A DNA stretch of 64,000 nucleotides, from positions 31,106-95,105 of the forward strand of contig PDZS01000014.1 in the NCBI GenBank assembly GCA_002753225.1, written 5' to 3'. The notes under the pieces are model-generated. The model was given only the letters and a program-made list of their open reading frames with translations. It was not told the origin of the DNA and made no database searches. Each line of letters begins with the position of its first letter. Positions within the stretch are counted from its first letter, which is position 1. This stretch comes from Deltaproteobacteria bacterium YD0425bin51 (GTDB lineage Bacteria; Desulfobacterota; Desulfobacteria; Desulfobacterales; YD0425bin51). Shown one piece after another: positions 7,545 through 16,975 of the stretch. Position numbers and translations under genes: made by a program.

Positions 7545-8923
7545 TCTATTTTCTCCCTCCATGGCAGGATGCAGTTGATCCATCTGGTAAAGCATTTGCT
7601 TTAACAAGGCAGGGGAAAGCTTCCATTGGCTTATTTTTAATGGCAGGCATTTGGTGGGTCTTTGAGGTTTTGCCAATAGGTGTGACAAGTATTGCAATAG
7701 GCGTTATGCAGGCTCTTTTTGCAATAAGACCTGCAAAAGATGCTTTTAGAGATTTTATGGATCCATCTGTTTTATTTATTTTTGGTTCAGTTGTAGTAGG
7801 ACTTGCTTTTACAAAGAGCGGTCTCACAAGAAGGCTTGCCTATAAAATGCTCGGATTTGTCGGTGAGAAAACTAATATGATATTTTTAGGGTGCATGGTT
7901 GTGACTGCTGCACTTACTCATTTCATGGCTCATACAGCAGCAGCAGCAACAATATTTCCCCTTTTGATTGCAATTAATGAGCTTTATGGAGAAGGAAACA
8001 AACCAACAAATTTTGGAAAATCACTTTTTATAGGTATGGCTTATTCAGCAGGAGCAGGAAGTGTTATTTCAATGTTAGGGGCTGCTCGCGGTCCTGCAGC
8101 AGTTGGTATGTTTAAAGAATTTACAGGAAGAGACATCAGTTTTTTCGATTTCCCTAAATATATGTTTATTATTGGCTGGTTAATGGTTTTCTTCATATGG
8201 CTTTATTTTACAATTTTTTTAAAACCTGAAAAAGATAGAATTGAAGGTTTAAAAGAAAGAGTTAAAGAGCTGTCAGAAAGACTTGGCGCAATTACTAAAA
8301 ATGAAATTTTAGTAATTGTAATTGTTGGATTTATTGTGCTAATTATGGGTGTTCAGTCTTTTGTTCCTGCTTTAAAATCTCAAGATAGGGCAAGTCTAAT
8401 GCTTATTTCAACTCTTTTATTTTTTATTTTCAAAGTTCTTACTGTAAAAGAGCTGGAAGAAATTCCATGGAATATAATATTATTATTCAGCGGAGCAATG
8501 AGTATTGGATTTTGTCTGTGGCAGACAGGATCTGCTCAATGGATAGCAGTAAATTGGCTCATAATGTTTCAGAAAGCTAACTGGTTTGTATTTATAATGA
8601 GTATTGCATTTTTTGTTCTAGTCATGACAAACTTTATTATGAATGTTGCTGCAATTGCAATATCACTCCCTGTATCTCTTGTTATTTCTAAATATCTTGG
8701 TGTTGCCCCAGATGTTATATTGTTTGCATCTCTTGTAACTGCAGGCATGCCTTTTGTTTTTTTAATTGGAGCTGCTCCAAATGCTATTGCTTATGAGTCT
8801 AAGCAATTTACATCTGGTGAATTTTTTAAACATGGCTTAATAATGAGCGTAATTCTTTTAATTGTTTTAGGAATAGCCATATTTACCATTTGGCCCCTTT
8901 TTGGTATGCAGATTCGTTTATAA
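7466..8923 (+). CDS. SLC13/DASS family anion:sodium symporter
   Basis: A 485-residue polytopic membrane protein with about 11-12 hydrophobic segments in the SLC13 (divalent anion:Na+ symporter) layout. PSVLFIFGSVVVGLA and GLTRRLAYKML in the first half and PWNIILLFSGAMSIG in the second half are characteristic. The two substrate/sodium Ser-Asn-Thr motifs are altered: the first place reads MAHTAAAAT and the second IMNVAAIAI. Members in sulfate-reducing bacteria are linked to sulfate uptake, others carry dicarboxylates, and the motif change leaves the substrate open. AGGAGGA stands about 8 bases before the ATG. A histidine kinase follows 39 bases downstream. Confidence 0.9.
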   Translation: MSDTQSKNFDWQRPFFILLGLAIFLLIYFLPPWQDAVDPSGKAFALTRQGKASIGLFLMAGIWWVFEVLPIGVTSIAIGVMQALFAIRPAKDAFRDFMDPSVLFIFGSVVVGLAFTKSGLTRRLAYKMLGFVGEKTNMIFLGCMVVTAALTHFMAHTAAAATIFPLLIAINELYGEGNKPTNFGKSLFIGMAYSAGAGSVISMLGAARGPAAVGMFKEFTGRDISFFDFPKYMFIIGWLMVFFIWLYFTIFLKPEKDRIEGLKERVKELSERLGAITKNEILVIVIVGFIVLIMGVQSFVPALKSQDRASLMLISTLLFFIFKVLTVKELEEIPWNIILLFSGAMSIGFCLWQTGSAQWIAVNWLIMFQKANWFVFIMSIAFFVLVMTNFIMNVAAIAISLPVSLVISKYLGVAPDVILFASLVTAGMPFVFLIGAAPNAIAYESKQFTSGEFFKHGLIMSVILLIVLGIAIFTIWPLFGMQIRL

Positions 8924-8962
8924 TATTGACTAATATATTCTTTAACTGTTAAGGAAAATGGC

Positions 8963-10744
8963 ATGAAGAATAAACAATACTACGGATCATTAAATAGAAA
9001 TATGATTATGATAATGATTGTGGTTTCCCTTGTTCCTCTAATTTTAATATCATCTATTATAGGATATTATTTTGAAACATCTTATCGTGAAAAAGTTTTT
9101 GCTCATCTAAAAGAACTTGTTCAGAAGCATCAGCAGAATATTGATAATTTCCTTTATGAGAAATTATCATATTTGAAAGTGCTTGAAAATTCGTATCCAT
9201 TTGACCAGCTAACTGATGAATCTTTTTTAACGCAAAAGCTGTATACTCTTCAACAGGCTTATAATGGTGTATTTGTTGATTTAGGGATTGTTAATAATGA
9301 GGGAATACAAATTGCTTATGCCGGAAATTATAAACTCACAAAGGCTGATTACAGTAAATCCCACTGGTTTAAAAAAGCAATTGAACAATCTTACTTCATA
9401 AGCGATGTTTTTTTGGGACTCAGAAATCAGCCTCATTTTATTATAACAGTAAAGCATAATGGAAAAGATGGGCATTTTATACTGCGCGCAACTATTGATT
9501 TTGAACTTTTTAATGCTCTGGTTGAGAAAATAAGCATTGGTGAAACAGGTTCAGCATTTATTATCAATCGTAATGGGGAACTTCAAACAAAATTACAGAT
9601 TCAGCCTATGCCTGACAAAAATTACTTCATGAATTTTCTATCAAAAATAAAATTGGATAATAATAATGATAATAGAAATGAGATATCTGATGAATATAAT
9701 ACACAAATAAACAGGAATAATTCTAATATCATTATGGGTAACATTGATTACAGCGGTAATAATTTTATATATGTTATAACCTCAATCAAAAATGGAGAGT
9801 GGGTATTAGTTTATCAACAGGCAAAAAAAGATGCTTTATATAGCTTATATCATGCCAGAAATTTAGCAATTATAATATTTTTAATAGGCGGCTTGGGAAT
9901 TGTTGCTATGGCAGTTATTATTTCAAAGCGTGTAGTTAATCATATAGAGCGTACTGATAAAGAAAAAGAAATAATGAACGATCAAATCATTGAAGCAGGA
10001 AAACTGGTATCCATAGGAGAACTTGCAGCAGGTATTGCCCATGAAATAAATAATCCCATAGCTATTATGATGGAAGAAGGGGGTTGGATAGATGATTTGA
10101 TGGCTGAAGAAGAATTTTCAAATATAGAAAATTTTCAGGAGATAAAACGGGCTCTTAATCAAATCAGGGTTCAGGGAGAAAGATGCAAAGAAATAACACA
10201 TAAGCTTTTAAGCTTTGCAAGAAAAACTGATCCAATAGGAAAAACTGTCGAATTAAATGATCTTATAGAAGAAATTGTAAGCATTTTAGAGCAGAGGTCA
10301 AAACTTAGTAATATCAAAATGATAAAAAATTTAGCGCCTGATCTTCCAGAGATATTTGCTTCACCTTCAGAAATCCAGCAGGTATTTTTAAATTTAATAA
10401 ATAATGCAATGGATGCTATGGGTTCTCACGGCGGAAATATAGAAATCACAAGTAAAAGAGAAGGAGATCATGTGATAGTTGATGTTTCTGATACTGGAAG
10501 CGGCATTCCTAAAGCTATTATGGCAAGAATTTTTGATCCTTTCTTTACAACAAAACCTGTAGGAAAAGGGACAGGTCTTGGTCTTTCCATATGCTTCGGC
10601 ATTATCAAGAAAATGGGGGGAGATATTACTGTAAGCAGTACAGTAGGAGTTGGAACTACCTTCCACATTTATTTCCCTGTACCAGAATCAGAAAAAGAAA
10701 ACGAAATTAAAAACAACATAGAAAACAATAAGGAGGTTTTATAA
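8963..10744 (+). CDS. Membrane sensor histidine kinase with dCACHE-type sensor
   Basis: A 593-residue kinase. A membrane segment lies at about 14-36. A large periplasmic region (about 40-300) with the SHWFKKAIEQSYFISDVFLG pattern is typical of double-CACHE ligand-binding domains. A second membrane segment follows near 305-327. The HisKA box is IAHEINNP with His near 359, and the N box (NLINNAMDAMG), DTGSGIP and GTGLGLS motifs of the ATPase domain are all present, so it should be active. The sensor carries an Asn-rich insertion near 230-255. Its stop overlaps the next start by one base (TAATG), with AGGAGG upstream, coupling it to the first receiver protein. It is a paralogue of the kinase at 16968. 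Confidence 0.95.
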   Translation: MKNKQYYGSLNRNMIMIMIVVSLVPLILISSIIGYYFETSYREKVFAHLKELVQKHQQNIDNFLYEKLSYLKVLENSYPFDQLTDESFLTQKLYTLQQAYNGVFVDLGIVNNEGIQIAYAGNYKLTKADYSKSHWFKKAIEQSYFISDVFLGLRNQPHFIITVKHNGKDGHFILRATIDFELFNALVEKISIGETGSAFIINRNGELQTKLQIQPMPDKNYFMNFLSKIKLDNNNDNRNEISDEYNTQINRNNSNIIMGNIDYSGNNFIYVITSIKNGEWVLVYQQAKKDALYSLYHARNLAIIIFLIGGLGIVAMAVIISKRVVNHIERTDKEKEIMNDQIIEAGKLVSIGELAAGIAHEINNPIAIMMEEGGWIDDLMAEEEFSNIENFQEIKRALNQIRVQGERCKEITHKLLSFARKTDPIGKTVELNDLIEEIVSILEQRSKLSNIKMIKNLAPDLPEIFASPSEIQQVFLNLINNAMDAMGSHGGNIEITSKREGDHVIVDVSDTGSGIPKAIMARIFDPFFTTKPVGKGTGLGLSICFGIIKKMGGDITVSSTVGVGTTFHIYFPVPESEKENEIKNNIENNKEVL

Positions 10745-11172
10745 TGACAACACTACTTTTAGTAGATGATGAAGTACCCTTTGTTGAAACCATGAGTAAA
10801 AGGTTAAATAAACGAAATATGTCTATCTTAACCGCTTTTAGCGGTCAGGAAGCTTTGGATTTACTGAAAAAAAATAATAATGTGGATGTTGTGATACTAG
10901 ATGTTAAAATGCCGGGAATGGATGGAATTGATGTTTTAAAAGAAATTAAAAAGGACTATCCTTTAATTCAGGTTATAATGCTTACAGGACATGGCACAAT
11001 TGAATCAGGTATAGAAGGAATGAAGAGGGGCGCTTTTGATTATCTGACTAAGCCATGTAATATAGATGTACTTTTAAACAAAGTAAAAGAAGCAAAAGAA
11101 ATTAAAGCAAAACATGAAGAAAAAATTACGCAGGCTAGAATAGAACAGATTGCTTTAAGACGAGGTGATTAA
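10744..11172 (+). CDS. Single-domain response regulator
   Basis: A 142-residue receiver with all active-site residues: VDDE acidic pair, VVILDVKMPGMDG (phospho-Asp near 53), MLTGHG switch Thr and YLTKPCN Lys. It has no output domain, only a charged helical tail of about 25 residues. Single receivers relay phosphate or bind partners. It is translationally coupled to the kinase just upstream and followed 11 bases later by another receiver, so a phosphorelay is likely. Confidence 0.95.
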   Translation: MTTLLLVDDEVPFVETMSKRLNKRNMSILTAFSGQEALDLLKKNNNVDVVILDVKMPGMDGIDVLKEIKKDYPLIQVIMLTGHGTIESGIEGMKRGAFDYLTKPCNIDVLLNKVKEAKEIKAKHEEKITQARIEQIALRRGD

Positions 11173-11183
11173 AGGAAACTAAA

Positions 11184-11555
11184 ATGGCAGAAAATACTAT
11201 AAAAGTTCTTCTAGTAGATGATGAACAAGGTTATATAAATATTTTAACCAAGAGAATGGCTAAAAGAAATATTTATGCAACATGTGCTTATAACGGCTCA
11301 GAAGGTATACAGATTCTACGGAAACAAGACTTTGATGTTGCTGTTTTAGATTTAAAAATGCAGGACATGGACGGATTAGAAGTTTTAAAAGTATTTAAAA
11401 TGATGGCTCCTAAAATGCCTATAATAATGCTAACAGGTCATGGATCAGAAAGCGCTGCACGAGAAGCCGTTAAAATGGGAGCATTTGATTACTTAACAAA
11501 ACCATGTAACCTTTCACATCTTATTGAAAAAATAACGTTAGCTTTAAAAAAATAA
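11184..11555 (+). CDS. Single-domain response regulator
   Basis: A 123-residue receiver with VDDE, VAVLDLKMQDMDG (phospho-Asp), MLTGHGSE and YLTKPCN, so it is fully competent by motif. It is closely related to the preceding receiver (shared GHG and TKPCN segments), suggesting local duplication. No output domain. It sits between the other receiver and a CBS protein with gaps of only 11-14 bases. Confidence 0.95.
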   Translation: MAENTIKVLLVDDEQGYINILTKRMAKRNIYATCAYNGSEGIQILRKQDFDVAVLDLKMQDMDGLEVLKVFKMMAPKMPIIMLTGHGSESAAREAVKMGAFDYLTKPCNLSHLIEKITLALKK

Positions 11556-11569
11556 AAACGGAGTATCTT

Positions 11570-12130
11570 ATGAATATAATTAAAGTAAAAGACGTAATGA
11601 TTAAGCTTGCAGATTATGCAACTGTTAATGAAGATGCCACATTATATGAAGCTATTTTGGCTTTAGAAAAAGCACAGAATGAATTTGACCGAAGCGCTTA
11701 TCAGCATAGAGCCATATTAATCTTTGATAAAAATAAAAAAATTGTCGGAAAAGTAAGTCAGCTAGACATTATGAGAGCTCTTGAACCTAAATATAACGAA
11801 ATAATAGGTTCTGGAAGTTTGGCTCGCTTTGGTTTTAGTCAGAAATTTTTAGAATCTATGGTTGATCAGTATCAACTGTGGAATAACCCGCTTTACGATA
11901 TCTGCAGAAAATCTGGCGATATTAAAGTAAAAGATTTTATGTACACTCCTTCTGAAGGAGAACATGTTGAAGAAAACGAAACTTTAGAAAAAGCAATACA
12001 TCAATTAGTAATAGGTCATCACCAATCTTTACTAGTTACAGATAAAAATAAAGATATTATTGGGATATTGCGGCTTAGTGACGTATTTAAAAGGATATGC
12101 GGCATTATTAAAGAATGTAAAATCAGGTAA
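11570..12130 (+). CDS. CBS-domain pair protein
   Basis: A 186-residue protein made of two CBS motifs forming a Bateman module. The first runs about 5-75 (KVKDVMIKLADYATVNEDAT ... GKVSQLDIM) and the second about 122-182 (VKDFMYTPSEGEHV ... GILRLSDVF). Such modules bind adenosine nucleotides such as AMP or ATP and gate transporters or enzymes. The linker between the repeats is about 45 residues longer than in the simplest cases. Its place between receivers and the beta-helix/SulP pair suggests an energy-state input to transport (inference). CGGAG precedes the ATG. Confidence 0.9.
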   Translation: MNIIKVKDVMIKLADYATVNEDATLYEAILALEKAQNEFDRSAYQHRAILIFDKNKKIVGKVSQLDIMRALEPKYNEIIGSGSLARFGFSQKFLESMVDQYQLWNNPLYDICRKSGDIKVKDFMYTPSEGEHVEENETLEKAIHQLVIGHHQSLLVTDKNKDIIGILRLSDVFKRICGIIKECKIR

Positions 12131-12135
12131 AATCA

Positions 12136-13578
12136 ATGAAAGAACTGCAAAAAGTTATTAATAGAATTATTGAGCGTGTGAATGTAAATTTAAGAGAACT
12201 AGACATTGATGTTAATTCTTATATTGGGGAGATTATTCCTTTAAATCAGTTAGTTAAATTTTATGGTTTTTATGGAATTACACCTCATCATCCGCTAGAT
12301 TTTGATTTTAGATATTCAAATCTGGCTGGAAGTTGTTTTTTAGGCAAATGCAGCGTTAATAATTCTGTGATCTACAAAAGTGATATAAGAGGGGATGAAT
12401 TAAAAAAAAGAGGGGAGTACTTTGAGTACAATGGTTATAAAATACCAATAAATGATGATGAAATCATTAAAATTATAGATAGTCTATTAGTTAAAACCCT
12501 TGTTCATAATTATTCTCATGATCCAGAAAATTTAGAGGAATTTCTAATCAAAAATAGTATATCTCTCCATTATGCTAATATTCATGGTTCAAAAATAGAA
12601 GGATGTTTTGTCTTACCTTTTAGTACAATTGATTTAACTACAGGTCATGATTGTATTATAGGAGCCTTTTCTTATATTCAGGCAGAAGAAATTGAACATC
12701 TTGACATAAAAGATGGAACAGTCTGGGTTAGAAACAAAGATGATTTTAACTTTTTTTATCGTTTTAATGAAGGAATATTAAAAAAATATATTAATTTTGA
12801 GCCAAACAAAAGACCCCAAGGTATTTTCATGGATTTTGTAGAAGAGCGTAAATTAGATTTTGAACATATTTATGATAAAGTTAAGTCTAAAACTGATATA
12901 AATATACCTTATGGAGCTTCCATAGACCGTTATGCTTTAGTTAAAGGAAATACTCGTATAAGTGAAAATGTTTTAGTCGCTCAAAGAGCTTATATCCAAG
13001 ATTCTATAATGGGTAAAGGAGCCAATGCCCAAGAACACTGCTATATAATAAATTCCTGTTTGGAAGGCTATAATGTAACTGCTCATGGAGGAAAAGTCAT
13101 AAATTCAATGCTTGGTCAAAAGGTTTTTGTAGGGTTTAATTCATTTTTAAGAGGAAAACCAGATGCTGTTTTAACAATTGGCGAAGAAAGTATTGTTATG
13201 CCGCACACAATAATAGATCTTGAAGAAAAAGTTGATATACCAAAAAGACATATTGTCTGGGGATATATAAAAAATCAGAAAGATATAGAGTCAAACAGCG
13301 CATCTATTGATAATTTTTTAAAAATTAAAGAAGGGGCTATTTATGGAAATTTGATTTTTAAAGGAAATGGAGAATACTTTGTCAGAGCTTTTCAAAACAG
13401 GATAGAACATATTTTGGAAGCAAATGGAGCATATTTTGACGGTAATAGAAACAGGGGACATGCCCAAAATAACCAAAATATTTCTTTTAATATTATTCAG
13501 CCTTATCCTGAAGGAGAACTTGAAGGGCTTTATCCAACAATAAATATTAAGCCATTAATGCCAATACAGAATAATTAA
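12136..13578 (+). CDS. Left-handed beta-helix (hexapeptide repeat) protein, gamma-carbonic-anhydrase-like region
   Basis: A 480-residue protein. Irregular hexapeptide repeats run through about 140-210 and 255-365, for example YALVKGNTRISENVLVAQRA and the following EHCYIINSCLEGYNV and MLGQKVFVGFNSF turns. His residues in QEHCYI and TAHGGK fall where gamma-class carbonic anhydrases place zinc ligands, but a clear third ligand and the full family signature are not evident. A sugar-nucleotide acyltransferase-like or purely structural role is equally possible. It starts 6 bases after the CBS gene and ends 9 bases before a SulP transporter, a family that often transports bicarbonate or sulfate. Confidence 0.7.
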   Translation: MKELQKVINRIIERVNVNLRELDIDVNSYIGEIIPLNQLVKFYGFYGITPHHPLDFDFRYSNLAGSCFLGKCSVNNSVIYKSDIRGDELKKRGEYFEYNGYKIPINDDEIIKIIDSLLVKTLVHNYSHDPENLEEFLIKNSISLHYANIHGSKIEGCFVLPFSTIDLTTGHDCIIGAFSYIQAEEIEHLDIKDGTVWVRNKDDFNFFYRFNEGILKKYINFEPNKRPQGIFMDFVEERKLDFEHIYDKVKSKTDINIPYGASIDRYALVKGNTRISENVLVAQRAYIQDSIMGKGANAQEHCYIINSCLEGYNVTAHGGKVINSMLGQKVFVGFNSFLRGKPDAVLTIGEESIVMPHTIIDLEEKVDIPKRHIVWGYIKNQKDIESNSASIDNFLKIKEGAIYGNLIFKGNGEYFVRAFQNRIEHILEANGAYFDGNRNRGHAQNNQNISFNIIQPYPEGELEGLYPTINIKPLMPIQNN

Positions 13579-13587
13579 GGATAATAT

Positions 13588-15729
13588 ATGCTAATCAGAT
13601 TTTTTCCCTTTTTAAGCTGGTTTAAAAACTATAATGTTGATTTTTTTAAAGCAGATGCTATTTCTGGTCTTACTGTTGCCCTTGTTTTAATTCCGCAATC
13701 TATGGCATATGCACAACTTGCTGGTCTTCCAGCTTATTATGGACTTTATGCATCTTTTCTTCCGCCAATGATGGCAGCATTATTCGGCTCAAGCCGTCAA
13801 CTAGCAACAGGTCCTGTAGCTGTAGTTTCTCTTATGACATCTGCATCCCTTGAGCCTTTAGCAACTGCTGGAAGTGAAAGCTATATTGCGTATGCAATAC
13901 TTCTTGCTCTTATTGTAGGAATATTTCAATTATCTTTAGGCATATTAAGACTTGGTCTTGTTGTTAATTTCTTATCTCACCCTGTTGTAAATGGCTTTAC
14001 AAATGCAGCAGCACTTATAATTGCCACATCTCAACTATCAAAAATGTTTGGTGTTTATGTGGAAAATGCTCCTCACCATTATGAAACAATTATAAACGTT
14101 TGTAAAGCTGCACTGCACTATACACATATTCCTACTTTGCTGATGGGTATTTTTGCTTTTGCAATAATGTATAGTCTAAAACGAATAGCGCCCAAAATTC
14201 CTAATGTGCTTGTTGCTGTTACTATTACAACTTTAATTTCATGGTTATTTGCTTTTGAGCATAATACAAATGTTGATATCTTATCTATTGAATATCCTGA
14301 AGCACATAATATGATTGATGACTTTAACAGATCTGTTAATTATTTAAATCCACTGGCAGAGGAAAAAACAAAATTAAATAAAGAACTTGATATAGCAAAA
14401 AGCACCAAGGACAGAATAAAGGTTCTTAATGCTGAGCATGAGATGACTGTTATATCACTCAAAATGGATAAATTAAAAGAGGAAGCGCAAATTATAAAAG
14501 ATCAAATAAGAAATATTTTATTTGTTGGAATAAAACAGCAAGACGGCTCTCTTAAATTTTATCCAAAAGATCAAAAAATTGAAGGTGCTCAAACAGATGG
14601 AAGAATTTGGCGCATTAAAATTGGAAACAATCCTTTGAAAAAAGATAAAATAAAAATGATGGGGGGCGGAGCAGTTGTAGGATATGTTCCTAAAGGACTC
14701 CCTGCTTTAACAGTACCACATGTTGATATAAAAGGGATAAATCATCTTCTACCTTATGCAATAATTATTTCTCTTTTGGGTTTTATGGAAGCAATTTCAA
14801 TTGCAAAAGCAATGGCAGCAAAAACAGGTCAAAGGCTTGATCCAAACCAAGAACTTATTGGACAAGGTTTAGCAAATATATTTGGAGCAATTGGAAAAGG
14901 TTATCCAACATCTGGTTCATTTTCAAGATCTGCTGTAAATCTTCAGACAGGAGCAATGTCAGGCCTGTCATCTGTATTTGCAAGTATTGCTGTTGTTATT
15001 GCACTTATGTTTTGCACTCATCTTTTATATCACCTCCCTGAATCAGTTTTAGCTGCAGTCATAATGATTGCTGTAATAAGCTTACTAAATGTTTCAGGTT
15101 TTATACATGCTTGGCGCGCCCAGTGGTATGACGGAGCGATTTCTATTATATCATTTATCTGCACTCTGATTTTTGCACCTCATTTAGATAAAGGTATAAT
15201 GGTTGGAGTTGTTTTATCTCTTATGGTATTTTTGTATAAAAGCATGAGACCAACAGTTTCATCTCTTTCACGCCATGATGATAATGCTCTTCGGGATTCT
15301 CTAACCCATGACCTAATGGAATGTTCATATATTGATTTGATTCGTTTTGAAGGGACATTATTTTTTGCAAATGCAACTTATCTCGAAGATAAGATAAATG
15401 AAAGGATAATGGCTAAAAAGACTTTAAAGCATATAATTATAGCAGCTCATGGTATAAACGACATTGATGCCTCAGGTGAAGAAGCTTTGTCCCTTGTCAT
15501 AGATAGAATAAGAAGTGCTGGTATTGATATATCATTCAGCGGAATAAATGAAACTGTAATGACTGTTTTAAAAAGAACCCATTTATATGAAAAAATTGGT
15601 CAAAATCATATATTCCCAACTATGGAAGGTGCTATCTTAGCTGTACATGAAAAAACTCACAGAGGCGCATCAGAACCCCAGTGCCCTTTAACAACAGTTT
15701 GCCGAATAGTAAAACAAAACATGAGATAA
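13588..15729 (+). CDS. SulP family anion transporter with STAS domain and coiled-coil insertion
   Basis: A 713-residue SulP/SLC26 transporter. The N-terminal signature is clear (DAISGLTVALVLIPQSMAYA, then GLPAYYGLYASF), followed by about a dozen membrane segments and a C-terminal STAS domain from about 585 (LIRFEGTLFFANATYLEDKI ... NDIDASGEEAL). Family members carry sulfate, bicarbonate or other anions. Unusually, about 125 residues are inserted between roughly 230 and 358, before the GYVPKGLPAL segment. This insert includes a charged, heptad-like helical stretch (about 250-310) and a small beta-rich part, and it explains the length above the usual 550-600. The gene lies in the middle of the kinase/receiver array. 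Confidence 0.95.
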   Translation: MLIRFFPFLSWFKNYNVDFFKADAISGLTVALVLIPQSMAYAQLAGLPAYYGLYASFLPPMMAALFGSSRQLATGPVAVVSLMTSASLEPLATAGSESYIAYAILLALIVGIFQLSLGILRLGLVVNFLSHPVVNGFTNAAALIIATSQLSKMFGVYVENAPHHYETIINVCKAALHYTHIPTLLMGIFAFAIMYSLKRIAPKIPNVLVAVTITTLISWLFAFEHNTNVDILSIEYPEAHNMIDDFNRSVNYLNPLAEEKTKLNKELDIAKSTKDRIKVLNAEHEMTVISLKMDKLKEEAQIIKDQIRNILFVGIKQQDGSLKFYPKDQKIEGAQTDGRIWRIKIGNNPLKKDKIKMMGGGAVVGYVPKGLPALTVPHVDIKGINHLLPYAIIISLLGFMEAISIAKAMAAKTGQRLDPNQELIGQGLANIFGAIGKGYPTSGSFSRSAVNLQTGAMSGLSSVFASIAVVIALMFCTHLLYHLPESVLAAVIMIAVISLLNVSGFIHAWRAQWYDGAISIISFICTLIFAPHLDKGIMVGVVLSLMVFLYKSMRPTVSSLSRHDDNALRDSLTHDLMECSYIDLIRFEGTLFFANATYLEDKINERIMAKKTLKHIIIAAHGINDIDASGEEALSLVIDRIRSAGIDISFSGINETVMTVLKRTHLYEKIGQNHIFPTMEGAILAVHEKTHRGASEPQCPLTTVCRIVKQNMR

Positions 15730-15745
15730 GGAGAAAAGTTTAGCA

Positions 15746-16975
15746 ATGTCTATAATAACTATATTTAGTAGCGAATTTTGTCAAAAAGATGGTATTGTAC
15801 AGAAAACACTTGATAAAACAGGATATAAACTAATAAAAGATACAGATATAGCAGCCTGCGCTAGTAACTTATCCGGCATTTCTGAAAATAAAATAAAAAA
15901 TGCTTTTATTTCAAAAACTTCAATATTTAATAAGTTTACGCATGAAAAAGAACGCTATATTTCTATTATAAGACTTGCTCTATCTGAAATAATATCATCA
16001 TCTGATAACTTATTTATTGAAGGCTTTTCGTCTCAACTAATTCCTAAAGAAATAACCCATGTTCTTAAAATCTGTCTTATTTCTGATATGAAAAACAGGA
16101 TTTCTTTTGCTAGAGAAAGTTTAGGCTTATCTGAGAAAGATGCCATAAATCTTATACATAAACATGATGAAGATAGAGCCTCATGGGTTAATATGCTTTT
16201 TAAAATACGAGACCCATGGGATCCGTCTCTTTATGATATAGTTATACCTACAGATAAAACAAATATCGATGATATTGTTGAACTAATCGAGAGTAATCTT
16301 AGAAGTGAAGTTATAAAACCTACAGACACTTCTAAAAAAGCAGCATTAGATTTTATTTTAGCTTCAAAGGTTGAAGTAGCCCTTTCAAAAGAAGGACACA
16401 ATGTATCAGCAAGCGCTAGAGACGGTATAGTTACAATTACCATAAATAAAAATGTTTTGTTGTTAAATAGACTTGAAGAGGAATTGAAATTAATTGCTTT
16501 AAAGATTCATGGTGTTAAATCAGTTGAAACTAGAGTTGGCAAAGGATTTCATCAGTCAGATATTTATAGGAAATATGATTTTGAAGTGCCAAAAGTTCTT
16601 CTTGTTGATGATGAAAGAGAATTTGTCCAAACTTTGTCTGAACGTTTACTTATAAGAGATATGGGGTCAGCTATTGCTTATGACGGCGAGTCAGCTTTAA
16701 ATATGATAAATGAAGAAGAACCAGAGGTTATGATTTTAGATTTAAAAATGCCGGGTATTGATGGAATTGAGGTTTTACGAAGAGTTAAACAAACACGGCC
16801 TGAAATAGAAGTAATTATCTTAACAGGTCATGGTTCAGAAGATGACAGGAAAGTATGTATGAACCTTGGCGCATTTGCATATTTGCATAAACCAGTTAAT
16901 ATTGATGTACTTAGTGATACTTTAAAAAAAGCAAAAGATAAAATGAAACAAAATCATAAGATAAAAAATGGTTAA
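15746..16975 (+). CDS. Cytidylate-kinase-like / BON-like / receiver fusion
   Basis: A 409-residue three-part protein. Residues 1-190 resemble the cytidylate-kinase-like family (RISFARESLGLSEKDAINLI, DEDRASWVNMLF, WDPSLYDIVIP). The phosphate-binding loop is lost: the start reads ITIFSSEFCQKDG where relatives have a Gly-rich loop. Residues about 200-265 look like a BON domain (KVEVALSKEG ... VTITINK ... VKSVETRVG). Residues 275-400 are a complete receiver (LVDDE, MILDLKMPGIDG, ILTGHGSE, LHKPVN). I infer a nucleotide or ligand sensor wired to phosphorylation. A paralogue without the receiver is at 21792. The last bases overlap the next kinase start by 8 bases. Confidence 0.85.
   Translation: MSIITIFSSEFCQKDGIVQKTLDKTGYKLIKDTDIAACASNLSGISENKIKNAFISKTSIFNKFTHEKERYISIIRLALSEIISSSDNLFIEGFSSQLIPKEITHVLKICLISDMKNRISFARESLGLSEKDAINLIHKHDEDRASWVNMLFKIRDPWDPSLYDIVIPTDKTNIDDIVELIESNLRSEVIKPTDTSKKAALDFILASKVEVALSKEGHNVSASARDGIVTITINKNVLLLNRLEEELKLIALKIHGVKSVETRVGKGFHQSDIYRKYDFEVPKVLLVDDEREFVQTLSERLLIRDMGSAIAYDGESALNMINEEEPEVMILDLKMPGIDGIEVLRRVKQTRPEIEVIILTGHGSEDDRKVCMNLGAFAYLHKPVNIDVLSDTLKKAKDKMKQNHKIKNG

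Noticed and set aside
10394..10668. Minus-strand frames opposite the kinase ATPase domain
   Set aside because: They are antisense to the highly conserved N, G1 and G2 boxes of a clear kinase gene.
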